This document shows positions 1 to 5,936 of a DNA stretch of 6,869 bases, in pieces (position 1 is the first letter of the stretch; each line of letters starts with the position of its first letter). The stretch spans positions 1 to 6,869 of the forward strand of contig RFLL01000301.1 of the NCBI GenBank assembly GCA_003693905.1, given 5' to 3'. Origin of the DNA: Alphaproteobacteria bacterium. GTDB taxonomy: Bacteria; Pseudomonadota; Alphaproteobacteria; Kiloniellales; J153. The notes under the pieces are model-generated. The model had not been told where the DNA came from, ran no database searches, and saw only the letters and a list, made by a program, of their open reading frames with translations. The translations under genes and the position numbers were made by a program.

Positions 1-195
1 ATCGTATCGGGGCCGCTGCCGGTGGCCGATTACACGGCCACGATTCGTGTTCGCGAGGCGCCGGAAGGCGGCTGCACCGTCGAATGGTCGAGCACGTTCA
101 CCCCTGCCGGCGCACCGGAAAACGATGCCGTGGCGGCCATTCGCGGCGTCTACGAGGCCGGGTTCGAAAACCTGCGCAAGATGTTCGGCGACTGA
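1..195 (+). CDS. SRPBCC family protein, C-terminal part (cut by window edge)
   Basis: Frame 1 is open from the first base to TGA at 193-195 and gives 64 residues of a C terminus; the start lies outside the window. The segment has alternating beta-strand character (residues about 10-34, with YTATIRV and CTVEWSSTF) followed by a long amphipathic helix ending in GVYEAGFENLRKMFGD. That strand-strand-terminal-helix order is typical of SRPBCC proteins (START / polyketide cyclase / Bet v1 fold), which bind hydrophobic ligands in a cavity closed by the last helix. No catalytic residue can be named and the substrate is unknown. The gene converges on mrp with 42 bases between the two stop codons. Family assignment rests on the overall pattern only; another beta-rich small domain cannot be excluded. 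Confidence 0.7.
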   Translation: MVSGPLPVADYTATIRVREAPEGGCTVEWSSTFTPAGAPENDAVAAIRGVYEAGFENLRKMFGD

Positions 196-237
196 GAACG
201 GATACGTTCGCAGCTCCGGCCATGATCCTGCGCCCGC

Positions 238-1383
238 TCACTGCATGACGATGCGCGGGGCCTGCGGGCGTTCGCCGGGGCCGGTGGCGATCTTGTCCCA
301 GATCCGTTCGGCGATCTGAAGATAGGTCCTGGCCTGGGGGCTGTCGGGATGGGAGACGACGATCGGCTGCCCGCTGTCGGAGGTTTCGCGGATCGCGATG
401 TCCAGCGGCACGGCGCCGAGGAACTCCACCCCCAAGCGCTCGGCCTCGCGTTCGGCACCGCCGTGGCTGAAGATATGGGCGACGTGGCCGCAGTTGGGGC
501 ATACGAACTGGCTCATGTTCTCGACGATGCCGAGCACCGGCACGTCGACCTTGCGGAACATGTTGAGCCCCTTGCGCGCATCGAGCAGGGCGATGTCCTG
601 CGGCGTCGAGACGATCACCGCGCCGGCCAGCGGCACCTGCTGCGACATGCTGAGCTGGGCATCGCCCGTGCCCGGCGGCATGTCGACCATCAGGATGTCT
701 AGGTCCCCCCATTCGACGTCGCGCAGCATCTGTTGCAGAGCGCTTTGAACCATCGGCCCGCGCCAGATCATCGGCGTGTCTTCGGCGACCAGGAAACCCA
801 TCGACATGCACTTGACGCCGTAGTTTTCCAGCGGCCGCAGGGTGCGCCCGTCGGGAGAGGTCGGCCGCCCGGCGATACCGAGCATGCGCGGTATCGAGGG
901 GCCGTAGATGTCGGCGTCGAGCATGCCGACCCGATGCCCCAGGACCGCCAGGGCGACCGCCAGGTTGACCGCCGTGGTCGATTTGCCAACGCCGCCCTTG
1001 CCGCTGGCCACCGCCACGATGGCACGCACGCCGGGCACCAGAGGCCGCTCCCCGGCCCCGGCCGGGGCGGCGGACGCCCGCGCCGCGGTGCCGGGGCGCC
1101 CGGCGGACGGGGTTGCCGGGCCGGATGGGGCTTCGCGATGCGCAGTCAGCACCGCAGTCACCGACACCACCCCCGGCAGGGCCATCACCGCCTGCTCGGC
1201 CTGCTTGCGCAGCGGCTCCATCCGGGGTCCCTTGCGCGGGTCGACCTCGATTGCGAAACCGACGTTGCCGTCACGGATCACGACGCCGGAAACCATGCCC
1301 AGGCTGATGATGTCGCGCCCGGCTTCAGGCTCGACAACGTTCTTGAGCGCATCGCGGACTTGCTGTTCAGTCACCTGGGGCAT
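238..1383 (-). CDS. mrp: Mrp/ApbC/NBP35-type iron-sulfur cluster carrier ATPase
   Basis: This is a cytoplasmic P-loop ATPase that binds and delivers Fe-S clusters to apo-proteins. It has 381 residues, a usual length for the family. Residues 3-80 form a MIP18-type domain (formerly DUF59). Residues 84-115 are an Ala/Pro/Gly-rich linker. The MRP/ParA-like ATPase domain covers about 118-365: deviant Walker A GKGGVGKS at 128-135 with signature Lys129 and Lys134, switch I-like LDADIYGPSIP at 155-165, and Walker B-like ILMVDMPPGTGD at 230-241. The cluster-binding pair CPNC is at 295-298. The start at 1383 is preferred because GGAG lies 9 bases upstream; an in-frame ATG at 1401 has no ribosome binding site and would add MPEFTT. 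It is divergent from hflK and convergent with the SRPBCC gene. The family call is secure; client proteins are unknown. Confidence 0.97.
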   Translation of the reverse strand: MPQVTEQQVRDALKNVVEPEAGRDIISLGMVSGVVIRDGNVGFAIEVDPRKGPRMEPLRKQAEQAVMALPGVVSVTAVLTAHREAPSGPATPSAGRPGTAARASAAPAGAGERPLVPGVRAIVAVASGKGGVGKSTTAVNLAVALAVLGHRVGMLDADIYGPSIPRMLGIAGRPTSPDGRTLRPLENYGVKCMSMGFLVAEDTPMIWRGPMVQSALQQMLRDVEWGDLDILMVDMPPGTGDAQLSMSQQVPLAGAVIVSTPQDIALLDARKGLNMFRKVDVPVLGIVENMSQFVCPNCGHVAHIFSHGGAEREAERLGVEFLGAVPLDIAIRETSDSGQPIVVSHPDSPQARTYLQIAERIWDKIATGPGERPQAPRIVMQ

Positions 1384-1452
1384 GGTTGTAAACTCCGGCA
1401 TGCAGCCAATATGGTATGGTTCCGCCGACGCGTGATCGAACGGATGCGTATC

Positions 1453-1481
1453 GCGATCGTGTTCGGCGGTCTTTCTGTCAA
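1453..1481 (-). promoter_or_regulatory. Candidate mrp promoter (perfect -35, poor -10)
   Basis: On the minus strand, bases 1481 down to 1476 read TTGACA, a perfect -35 hexamer. At 17-base spacing the -10 position (1458 down to 1453) reads GATCGC, only a two-of-six match. The element sits about 75-100 bases upstream of the mrp start, and its -35 overlaps the candidate hflK -35 on the other strand. The weak -10 means it may be chance or need an activator. Confidence 0.25.
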
Positions 1482-1506
1482 CACGACGTCGAATTGATGA
1501 TATAAG
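1478..1506 (+). promoter_or_regulatory. Candidate sigma70-type promoter for hflK
   Basis: TCAACA at 1478-1483 matches TTGACA in four of six positions. It is followed by exactly 17 bases and then TATAAG at 1501-1506, which matches TATAAT in five of six. Transcription would start near 1513, giving an hflK leader of about 140 bases. It is the best-spaced promoter pair I found on the plus strand of this region. Hexamer matching alone gives false positives, so confidence is limited. Confidence 0.4.
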
Positions 1507-1653
1507 GCCTCGCGCCGGCTTTGGAAACCGGGCACCGTCATGTCCGGGTCGCATCCGGACGGACGGGGCGGGCAGTCAGGCAGGCAGCAGTCCTTAAGCA
1601 GTCTTTGCAATCCGGCCGACTCTTGTAACGCAGACAATCTGGGAAGAACGCGT

Positions 1654-2811
1654 ATGCCTTGGGAGAACAGAGGGGGTGGCGGCGGCCCGTGGGGCGGTGG
1701 CCCCGGCGGTGGCGGCGGCGGTCCGTGGGGGCGTGGCGGCGGTCAGGGGCCGCGCCAGCCGGACCTGGAGGAAATGATCCGTCGCGGGCAGGAGAAATTC
1801 AAAAGCCTTCTGCCCGGCGGCGGTCTGGGCGGCGGGCGCGGCTTCATGCTGATCCTGGTCGGTCTTCTGGTGGTCTGGGTTCTGTCCGGATTCTACCGCG
1901 TCCAGCCCGACGAGCAGGGCGTGGTGCTGCGCTTCGGCAAGTGGGTGGCGACGACCCAGCCGGGCCTCAACTGGCACTGGCCGTATCCGATCGAGACGGT
2001 CGAGACGCCCAGCGTCGAACGGATCAACGCCATCGACATCGGCTTTCGCACGCTCGGCGGCGACCGGTCCAGCCGCACCCAGCGTCGCGACGTGCCCGAA
2101 GAAAGCCTGATGGTGACCGGCGACCAGAACATCATCGACATCGACTTCACGGTCCAATGGAAGGTCGCGGATGCAGGCAAGTTCCTGTTCAACATCCGCA
2201 ATCCCGAGGCGACCGTGAAGATCGCGGCGGAAAGCGCCATGCGCGAGATCATCGGGCGTACGGACATCCAGCCGGCCCTGACCGAGGCGCGTCAGGACAT
2301 CGAGGTCAAGGCCCGTACGCTTCTGCAGGGTATTCTGAATGAATACGACGCCGGCATCGAAATCACCCAGGTCCAGCTCCAGGAAGTGCTGCCGCCAGCT
2401 CCGGTGATCGACGCCTTCGACGATGTCCAGCGCGCCCGCCAGGATCGCGAGCGCCTGCGCAACGAAGCCGACGCCTACCGCAACGACGTGCTGCCCCGCG
2501 CGCGCGGCGAAGCGCAGCGGATCATCCAGCAGGCCCAGGGCTATCGCGAGCGGTTGAAGAACGAAGCCGAAGGCGAAGCCCAGCGGTTCCTCCAGGTCTA
2601 CCAGGCGTATCTCCAGAACAAGGAGGTGACCCGGCGGCGGATGTATCTGGAAACCATGCAGAAGCTGCTGAGCGGCAGCGACAAGGTGATCATGGATCGC
2701 GGCACCCAGAACGTGGTGCCGTACCTGCCGCTCGATCAGTTGCGCCAGGGCGGCTCGCGCGCCGGCAGCAGCCGGCGTACGCCAACGCTGGCTCCGTCGG
2801 CGGCGCAATGA
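1654..2811 (+). CDS. hflK: HflK, SPFH-family subunit of the HflKC modulator of FtsH
   Basis: HflK and HflC form a large inner-membrane assembly that encloses FtsH hexamers and modulates their proteolysis. The protein has 385 residues. Residues 1-35 are Gly/Trp-rich (MPWENRGGGG, then repeated GGGPWG), the usual cytoplasmic head of HflK. A single transmembrane helix spans 64-81. The SPFH/band-7 domain follows at about 82-260 (YRVQPDEQGVVLRFGKW, then PGLNWHWPYPIE). A charged helical segment of about 255-330, rich in R/E/A/Q, is the expected coiled coil, and the C terminus is flexible. The ATG at 1654 is chosen because GGGAAG ends 7 bases upstream and MPWEN is the typical family beginning. It is first in the plus-strand run, 21 bases ahead of hflC. 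The glycine tract is encoded by very GC-rich DNA (about 1669-1755). Confidence 0.97.
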   Translation: MPWENRGGGGGPWGGGPGGGGGGPWGRGGGQGPRQPDLEEMIRRGQEKFKSLLPGGGLGGGRGFMLILVGLLVVWVLSGFYRVQPDEQGVVLRFGKWVATTQPGLNWHWPYPIETVETPSVERINAIDIGFRTLGGDRSSRTQRRDVPEESLMVTGDQNIIDIDFTVQWKVADAGKFLFNIRNPEATVKIAAESAMREIIGRTDIQPALTEARQDIEVKARTLLQGILNEYDAGIEITQVQLQEVLPPAPVIDAFDDVQRARQDRERLRNEADAYRNDVLPRARGEAQRIIQQAQGYRERLKNEAEGEAQRFLQVYQAYLQNKEVTRRRMYLETMQKLLSGSDKVIMDRGTQNVVPYLPLDQLRQGGSRAGSSRRTPTLAPSAAQ

Positions 2812-2817
2812 GCGGGC

Positions 2818-2826
2818 AAGGAGGAA
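2818..2826 (+). promoter_or_regulatory. Strong ribosome binding site of hflC
   Basis: AAGGAGGAA lies in the short hflK-hflC gap, with the GGAGG core at 2820-2824 and 8 bases before ATG 2833. It is close to the full anti-Shine-Dalgarno complement and fixes the hflC start. It is stronger than the hflK site, fitting a partner made in at least equal amount from the same mRNA. Confidence 0.85.
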
Positions 2827-2832
2827 GCGACC

Positions 2833-3723
2833 ATGGATCGTAGGGTTTTCCTGATCGGCGGTGTTCTGGCCGTCGTCGCAGGCATCGTCTTGTCCAGCGC
2901 GGCGTTCACGGTGCACCAGACGCGCCAGGCGATCGTCCTCCAGCTCGGCAAGCCGAAGCGGGTGGTGAGCGAGCCGGGCTTGCACTGGAAGTTGCCGTTC
3001 GTGCAGAACGTGCTCTTCTACGAAAAGCGGGTGCTCAATCTCGATCCCCCGGTCGAAAGCATCCTGTTGGCCGACCAGAAACGGATTCTGGTCGATGCCT
3101 TCGCCCGCTACCGCATCAGGGATCCGCTGGAATTCTTCAAGACGGTGCGCACCGAAGGCGGCGTGCGCCAGCGCCTGGGGCCGATCATCAACGCCTCTCT
3201 GCGCGGTGGGCTCGGCAACACGACGCTGGCCAGCGTACTGTCGGAAGAGCGCGTCGAGATCATGCAGGAGATCAAACGCAACGTGAATGCGGAGGCGGGC
3301 CGGTTCGGGATCGAGCTGCTCGACGTGCGCATCCGCCGCGCCGATTTCCCCGAGCAGATCAGTCAGGACGTCTATGCGCGCATGCGCTCCGAACGCGAAC
3401 GCGAAGCGGCGGAATTTCGCGCCCAGGGCTTCGAGCAGGCCCAGCGCATCCGCGCCGCGGCCGACCGCGAGGCGACGGTGATCCGGGCCGAGGCCGAACG
3501 CGAAGCCGAGATCGAGCGCGGCCGTGGCGAGGCCGTACGCACCCGGATTCTCAACGATGCGTACGGACGTGATCCCGATTTCTTCAACTTCTATCGTTCG
3601 ATGCAGGCGTACGAAAAGGCCCTGTCGGGCGAAAGCACGTACATGGTGCTGTCGCCGGACAGCGAGTTCTTCGATTTCTTCTCGCAGATCGGGCCGCGGC
3701 CGCTGAAGCAGAGCGTGCAATAA
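2833..3723 (+). CDS. hflC: HflC, SPFH-family subunit of the HflKC modulator of FtsH
   Basis: This is the partner of HflK in the membrane cage around FtsH. It has 296 residues, close to other alphaproteobacterial HflC proteins and shorter than the enterobacterial one. A short cytoplasmic start (MDRRVF) leads into one transmembrane helix at about 6-24. The SPFH domain covers about 25-190: HQTRQAIVLQLGKPKRVV, then PGLHWKLPFVQNVLFYEKRV, PPVESILLADQKRILVD and the DVRIRRADFPEQI segment. A long charged helix at about 180-245 (REREAAEFRAQGFEQAQRIRAAADREA) forms the coiled coil. The C-terminal segment DPDFFNFYRSMQAYEKAL and the SPDSEFFDFF tail are HflC hallmarks. Its position right behind hflK with a strong ribosome binding site shows one transcript. 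No truncation or missing motif is seen. Confidence 0.97.
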   Translation: MDRRVFLIGGVLAVVAGIVLSSAAFTVHQTRQAIVLQLGKPKRVVSEPGLHWKLPFVQNVLFYEKRVLNLDPPVESILLADQKRILVDAFARYRIRDPLEFFKTVRTEGGVRQRLGPIINASLRGGLGNTTLASVLSEERVEIMQEIKRNVNAEAGRFGIELLDVRIRRADFPEQISQDVYARMRSEREREAAEFRAQGFEQAQRIRAAADREATVIRAEAEREAEIERGRGEAVRTRILNDAYGRDPDFFNFYRSMQAYEKALSGESTYMVLSPDSEFFDFFSQIGPRPLKQSVQ

Positions 3724-3759
3724 GGAACCGGGCGCATGCCCCGAAAGGCCGGCGGTTCC
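3724..3759 (+). other. Inverted repeat / hairpin directly after hflC stop
   Basis: GGAACCG (3724-3730) and CGGTTCC (3753-3759) form a perfect 7-bp stem that begins at the base after the hflC stop codon. The 22-base loop contains GGC-GCAT-GCC and CC-GAAA-GG mini-stems, the latter with a GNRA-type tetraloop. No T tract follows, so it is not a standard terminator. It could stabilise the 3' end of hflKC mRNA or lower read-through into the next gene. Confidence 0.45.
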
Positions 3760-3804
3760 GAGCCGCAACGGTGGCGCCTCGCAATGGCGGCAGGTGCCGA
3801 CGAT

Positions 3805-3840
3805 GGCGAATACCGGGGCGAATACCGGGGCGAATACCGG
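3805..3840 (+). repeat. Three perfect tandem copies of a 12-bp unit
   Basis: GGCGAATACCGG occurs three times head to tail without mismatch (3805-3816, 3817-3828, 3829-3840), ending 10 bases before the likely start of the DUF2065 gene. The unit is a multiple of three, so if translation begins upstream (ATG 3803 or GTG 3794) it would encode ANTG three times. Otherwise it lies in the untranslated spacer. Confidence 0.9.
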
Positions 3841-3850
3841 TACGAGGCGG

Positions 3851-4042
3851 ATGCAGGATCTTCTGACCGGGCTGGCGCTGGTGCTGGTGATCGAAGGCCT
3901 GTTTCTTGCGCTGCTGCCGCATCGTCTGGGACAGATCGTCACGATGCTGGAACGCACGCCGCCTGAAATTCTGCGCCTGGGCGGGCTGGCGGCAGCGGCA
4001 CTCGGCGTGGGGCTGGTGTGGCTGATTCGCAGTTTCGGCTGA
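3851..4042 (+). CDS. DUF2065 family small inner-membrane protein (YjeT-like)
   Basis: This is a 63-residue, very hydrophobic protein of unknown biochemical function. Two transmembrane helices are visible, at about 4-22 (LLTGLALVLVIEGLFLALLP) and 42-60, joined by a polar segment HRLGQIVTMLERTPPEIL; the IEG and the LP before that segment are typical of DUF2065. From known biology, the E. coli member YjeT is encoded directly downstream of hflC, so this neighbourhood is conserved across classes and suggests a role with HflKC (inference). ATG 3851 matches the usual family N terminus, but its GAGG (3844-3847) is only 3 bases away. ATG 3803, with AGGTG 6 bases upstream, would add 16 residues including the ANTG repeats. 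The start is therefore uncertain; the gene is not. Confidence 0.88.
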   Translation: MQDLLTGLALVLVIEGLFLALLPHRLGQIVTMLERTPPEILRLGGLAAAALGVGLVWLIRSFG

Positions 4043-4329
4043 GGGAGCACGGACCGGGCGCCCGGATGACGGCGATATGGCCGCCTGGTTGCCTTCCGGC
4101 TTCCGCTCTCCGCTTCCGGACGTCCGCCCGGCGCTGGCCCGCGTTCTGGCCATGCCCGCGTGTCTCAGTCATAATTCTGCCCAGTTCCCGGCACAGGTTC
4201 GGGGCCGGATCAATGCCTGACCGCCCAGCGTCGTTCGTTCGATGTCGCGAAACAGAGCCCCGGTCATTTCGGATGCCCGGGCGTCCTGGTGCGCAGGCGT
4301 CGAATGACCGTCCGCTCTCAATGACCCCG

Positions 4330-4353
4330 CCGAGGTGCATGGCAGGACCTCGG
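4330..4353 (+). promoter_or_regulatory. Hairpin upstream of the protease ribosome binding site
   Basis: CCGAGGT (4330-4336) and ACCTCGG (4347-4353) form a perfect 7-bp stem around a 10-base loop, extendable by one G-T pair. It ends 12 bases before the GGAGG at 4366. It leaves the ribosome binding site free, so it may position or insulate the initiation region rather than block it. It could also be a protein-binding site in DNA. Confidence 0.45.
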
Positions 4354-4365
4354 TCGTGCAATCGT

Positions 4366-4370
4366 GGAGG
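4366..4370 (+). promoter_or_regulatory. Ribosome binding site deciding a GTG start
   Basis: GGAGG stands 9 bases before GTG 4380. The next in-frame candidate, ATG 4413, has no purine-rich site ahead of it, and the upstream GTG 4335 lies inside the hairpin. This makes GTG 4380 the best-supported start of the protease gene. Confidence 0.7.
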
Positions 4371-4379
4371 ACATCTCAC

Positions 4380-5867
4380 GTGAGACTGCTGTTGTTCCGC
4401 TCGGCGCGCATCATGCGTCGCGACAGGTTGCATTCGATTCCGCGCCCGGCCCGGCGCGCGATTGCGGCCGCATTGGTAAGCGGTGTGCTTGCGCTTCCGG
4501 TGCTGGCTCCCGCTCAGGCGCGCTCGGCTCCGGAAAGTTTCGCCGATCTGGCCGAGGCGCTGCTGCCGACCGTCGTCAACGTCGCCACCACGCAACTGAT
4601 CGAGACGCGGCGCAGCGAGGAACTGGAAGAGTTCTTCAAGGAATTCTTCGAACGTCGCGGTCAGCTTCCGCCCCGGGGCCGGCGCCGGGCCAATTCGCTG
4701 GGCTCCGGGTTCATCATCGACCCGGCCGGCTACATCGTGACCAACAATCACGTCATCGCCGAGGCCGATGAGATCACCGTCCGCCTGCACGACGACACTA
4801 CGCTTGAAGCGAAGGTCGTGGGCCGCGACGAAAAGACCGATCTGGCCCTGCTCAAGGTCGATACCGACAAGCCGCTGCCGGCCGCCAAGTGGGGTGATTC
4901 GGAGAAAACCCGCATCGGCGACTGGGTGATCGCGATCGGCAACCCGTTCGGCCTCGGCGGGACGGTGACGGCGGGGATCGTCTCGGCGCGCCAGCGCGAT
5001 ATCAATGCCGGCCCCTACGACGATTTCATTCAGACCGACGCCGCCATCAACCGCGGCAATTCGGGCGGGCCGATGTTCAACGTCGATGGTGAGGTCATCG
5101 GCGTCAACACGGCCATCTTCTCGCCCTCCGGCGGTTCGATCGGGATCGGCTTTGCCATTCCATCGGCGTTGGCCAGGAACGTGATCGCGCAGTTGCGCAA
5201 GTACGGCGAGGTTCGTCGCGGCTGGCTCGGCGTGCGGATCCAGACCGTGACCGAGGAGCTCGCCGAGGGCCTGCGTCTCGGCAAGCCGCACGGGGCACTG
5301 GTCGCCTCCGTCACCGAAGGCGGCCCGGCGGAAGCCGCCGGCATCCAGCAGGGCGACGTCATTCTCGAATTCGACGGCCGCGAAGTCACCGACATGCGCA
5401 AGCTGCCGCGCATGGTGGCCGAGACCGCGATCGGCCGCGAGGTCGATGTCGTCGTCTGGCGCAAGGGCAAGAAGAAGACCCTCAAAGTCACGCTCGGTGA
5501 GCTGGAGGAAGAAAAGGTTGCCGCCGCAACGGCCCAGACCGGCGAACCCGAGGCCGCCTCCGGTGCCGTGCCGGCCCTGGGGCTGGAGCTCGACACCATG
5601 ACGCCCGAGCTGCGCGAGCGCTTCGGCATCGACGACAAGGCCGAGGGAGTGGTCATCACCGACGTTGATGAAAGCAGCAGTGCCGCGGAAAAGGGCCTGC
5701 GCCCCGGCGACGTGATCGTGGAAGTCGATCAGGAACAGGTGAAGACCCCCGGCGACGTGGTCGAGCGGATCAACAAGGCCAAGGACGAGGGGTATCGCGT
5801 GGTTACTCTGCTGGTCTTCCGCGACGGCGATTTCCAGTGGATCGCGGTGCGTCTCGACGACAGTTGA
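4380..5867 (+). CDS. Do/HtrA family periplasmic serine protease (DegP/DegQ/MucD-like)
   Basis: This is an exported protease/chaperone that removes misfolded envelope proteins. From GTG 4380 it has 495 residues. A basic n-region of about 26 residues and a hydrophobic core (AIAAALVSGVLALPVLAP) form a signal peptide, probably cleaved after AQA (47). The trypsin-like domain covers about 55-275, with the triad His124 (TNNHVI), Asp154 (KTDLALL) and Ser228 (RGNSGGP), all present. PDZ1 lies at about 281-375 (GWLGVRIQ, GGPAEAAGIQQGDVI) and PDZ2 at about 398-490 (AEKGLRPGDVIVEVD). The LA loop is short (EEFFKEFFERRGQLPPRGR), more like DegQ or MucD than E. coli DegP, so no specific symbol is given. Placement downstream of hflKC and DUF2065 suggests a joint envelope quality-control unit. 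ATG 4413 would give a shorter, still functional signal peptide. Confidence 0.96.
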   Translation: MRLLLFRSARIMRRDRLHSIPRPARRAIAAALVSGVLALPVLAPAQARSAPESFADLAEALLPTVVNVATTQLIETRRSEELEEFFKEFFERRGQLPPRGRRRANSLGSGFIIDPAGYIVTNNHVIAEADEITVRLHDDTTLEAKVVGRDEKTDLALLKVDTDKPLPAAKWGDSEKTRIGDWVIAIGNPFGLGGTVTAGIVSARQRDINAGPYDDFIQTDAAINRGNSGGPMFNVDGEVIGVNTAIFSPSGGSIGIGFAIPSALARNVIAQLRKYGEVRRGWLGVRIQTVTEELAEGLRLGKPHGALVASVTEGGPAEAAGIQQGDVILEFDGREVTDMRKLPRMVAETAIGREVDVVVWRKGKKKTLKVTLGELEEEKVAAATAQTGEPEAASGAVPALGLELDTMTPELRERFGIDDKAEGVVITDVDESSSAAEKGLRPGDVIVEVDQEQVKTPGDVVERINKAKDEGYRVVTLLVFRDGDFQWIAVRLDDS

Positions 5868-5891
5868 GCCTGATTCGCAGACGTCGATATG

Positions 5892-5917
5892 CGGCGGCTC
5901 CGCCTGCGGGGCCGCCG
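5892..5917 (+). terminator. GC-rich hairpin between convergent protease and serB genes
   Basis: CGGCGGCTCCG (5892-5902) pairs with CGGGGCCGCCG (5907-5917) over 11 bp, including one G-T pair, around the tetraloop CCTG. It lies 24 bases after the protease stop and 19 bases beyond the serB stop, so it can serve both strands. The following T tract is poor (TTCGCCTTCT on the plus strand, none to speak of on the minus strand), so it may be an imperfect intrinsic terminator or a 3'-end stabiliser. Confidence 0.6.
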
Positions 5918-5936
5918 TTCGCCTTCTGACCGGACG

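Larger units (their letters stand above)
1384..1653. promoter_or_regulatory. Divergent intergenic region between mrp and hflK
   Basis: These 270 bases separate the start codons of mrp (-) and hflK (+), so both promoters should lie here. I see no convincing gene in it. It holds promoter-like hexamers around 1453-1506, a 6-bp-stem inverted repeat at 1542-1560, and three copies of GCAGTC at 1572, 1587 and 1598. An ATG at 1540 is in frame with hflK but has no ribosome binding site, and the 38 residues it would add look unlike an HflK N terminus. Confidence 0.6.
4043..4379. other. 337-base non-coding region before the protease gene
   Basis: I find no credible gene here. An open frame at 4066-4383 exists but has an Arg/Pro/Ser-rich composition like an out-of-frame shadow. 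The region contains a 12-bp palindrome (4054-4065), a CATAAT -10-like hexamer at 4170-4175 with only a weak CTGGCC (4146-4151) as -35, a heptamer AATGACC present twice directly and once inverted (4261-4326), and a 7-bp-stem hairpin (4330-4353) just before the ribosome binding site. No T-rich terminator follows the DUF2065 gene, so read-through from the hflKC transcript is possible in addition to a local promoter. Confidence 0.6.

Noticed and set aside
196..209. GAACG-GATA-CGTTC mini-hairpin between the SRPBCC gene and mrp, considered as a terminator
   Set aside because: The stem has only 5 bp and there is no T run on either strand, so it is too weak to call.
1540..1653. ATG at 1540 in frame with hflK
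   Set aside because: It has no ribosome binding site, adds 38 residues unlike HflK, and the ATG at 1654 has both a ribosome binding site and the family-typical MPWEN beginning.
1594..4050. An open frame of 818 codons on the minus strand opposite hflK, hflC and the DUF2065 gene
   Set aside because: It is antisense to three clearly recognised genes, has low-complexity His/Arg/Leu/Asp-rich composition and no recognisable domain. Long antisense frames are a by-product of GC-rich codon use.
4054..4065. Perfect 12-bp palindrome CCGGGCGCCCGG after the DUF2065 stop codon, considered as a terminator
   Set aside because: It has no natural loop beyond GCGC, only a 4-bp stem would form in RNA, and no T tract follows.
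4066..4383. A 105-codon plus-strand frame whose TGA overlaps the protease GTG as GTGA
   Set aside because: A 4-base stop-start overlap is often a sign of coupling, but the predicted protein is Arg/Pro/Ser-rich with no domain, its ATG has no well-placed ribosome binding site, and the overlap is explained by the palindrome at the start codon. Conservation in relatives would be needed to revive it.
3939..5291. An open frame of 450 codons on the minus strand opposite the protease gene
   Set aside because: It is a mirror of the protease codon pattern, with no domain and no ribosome binding site judged convincing.
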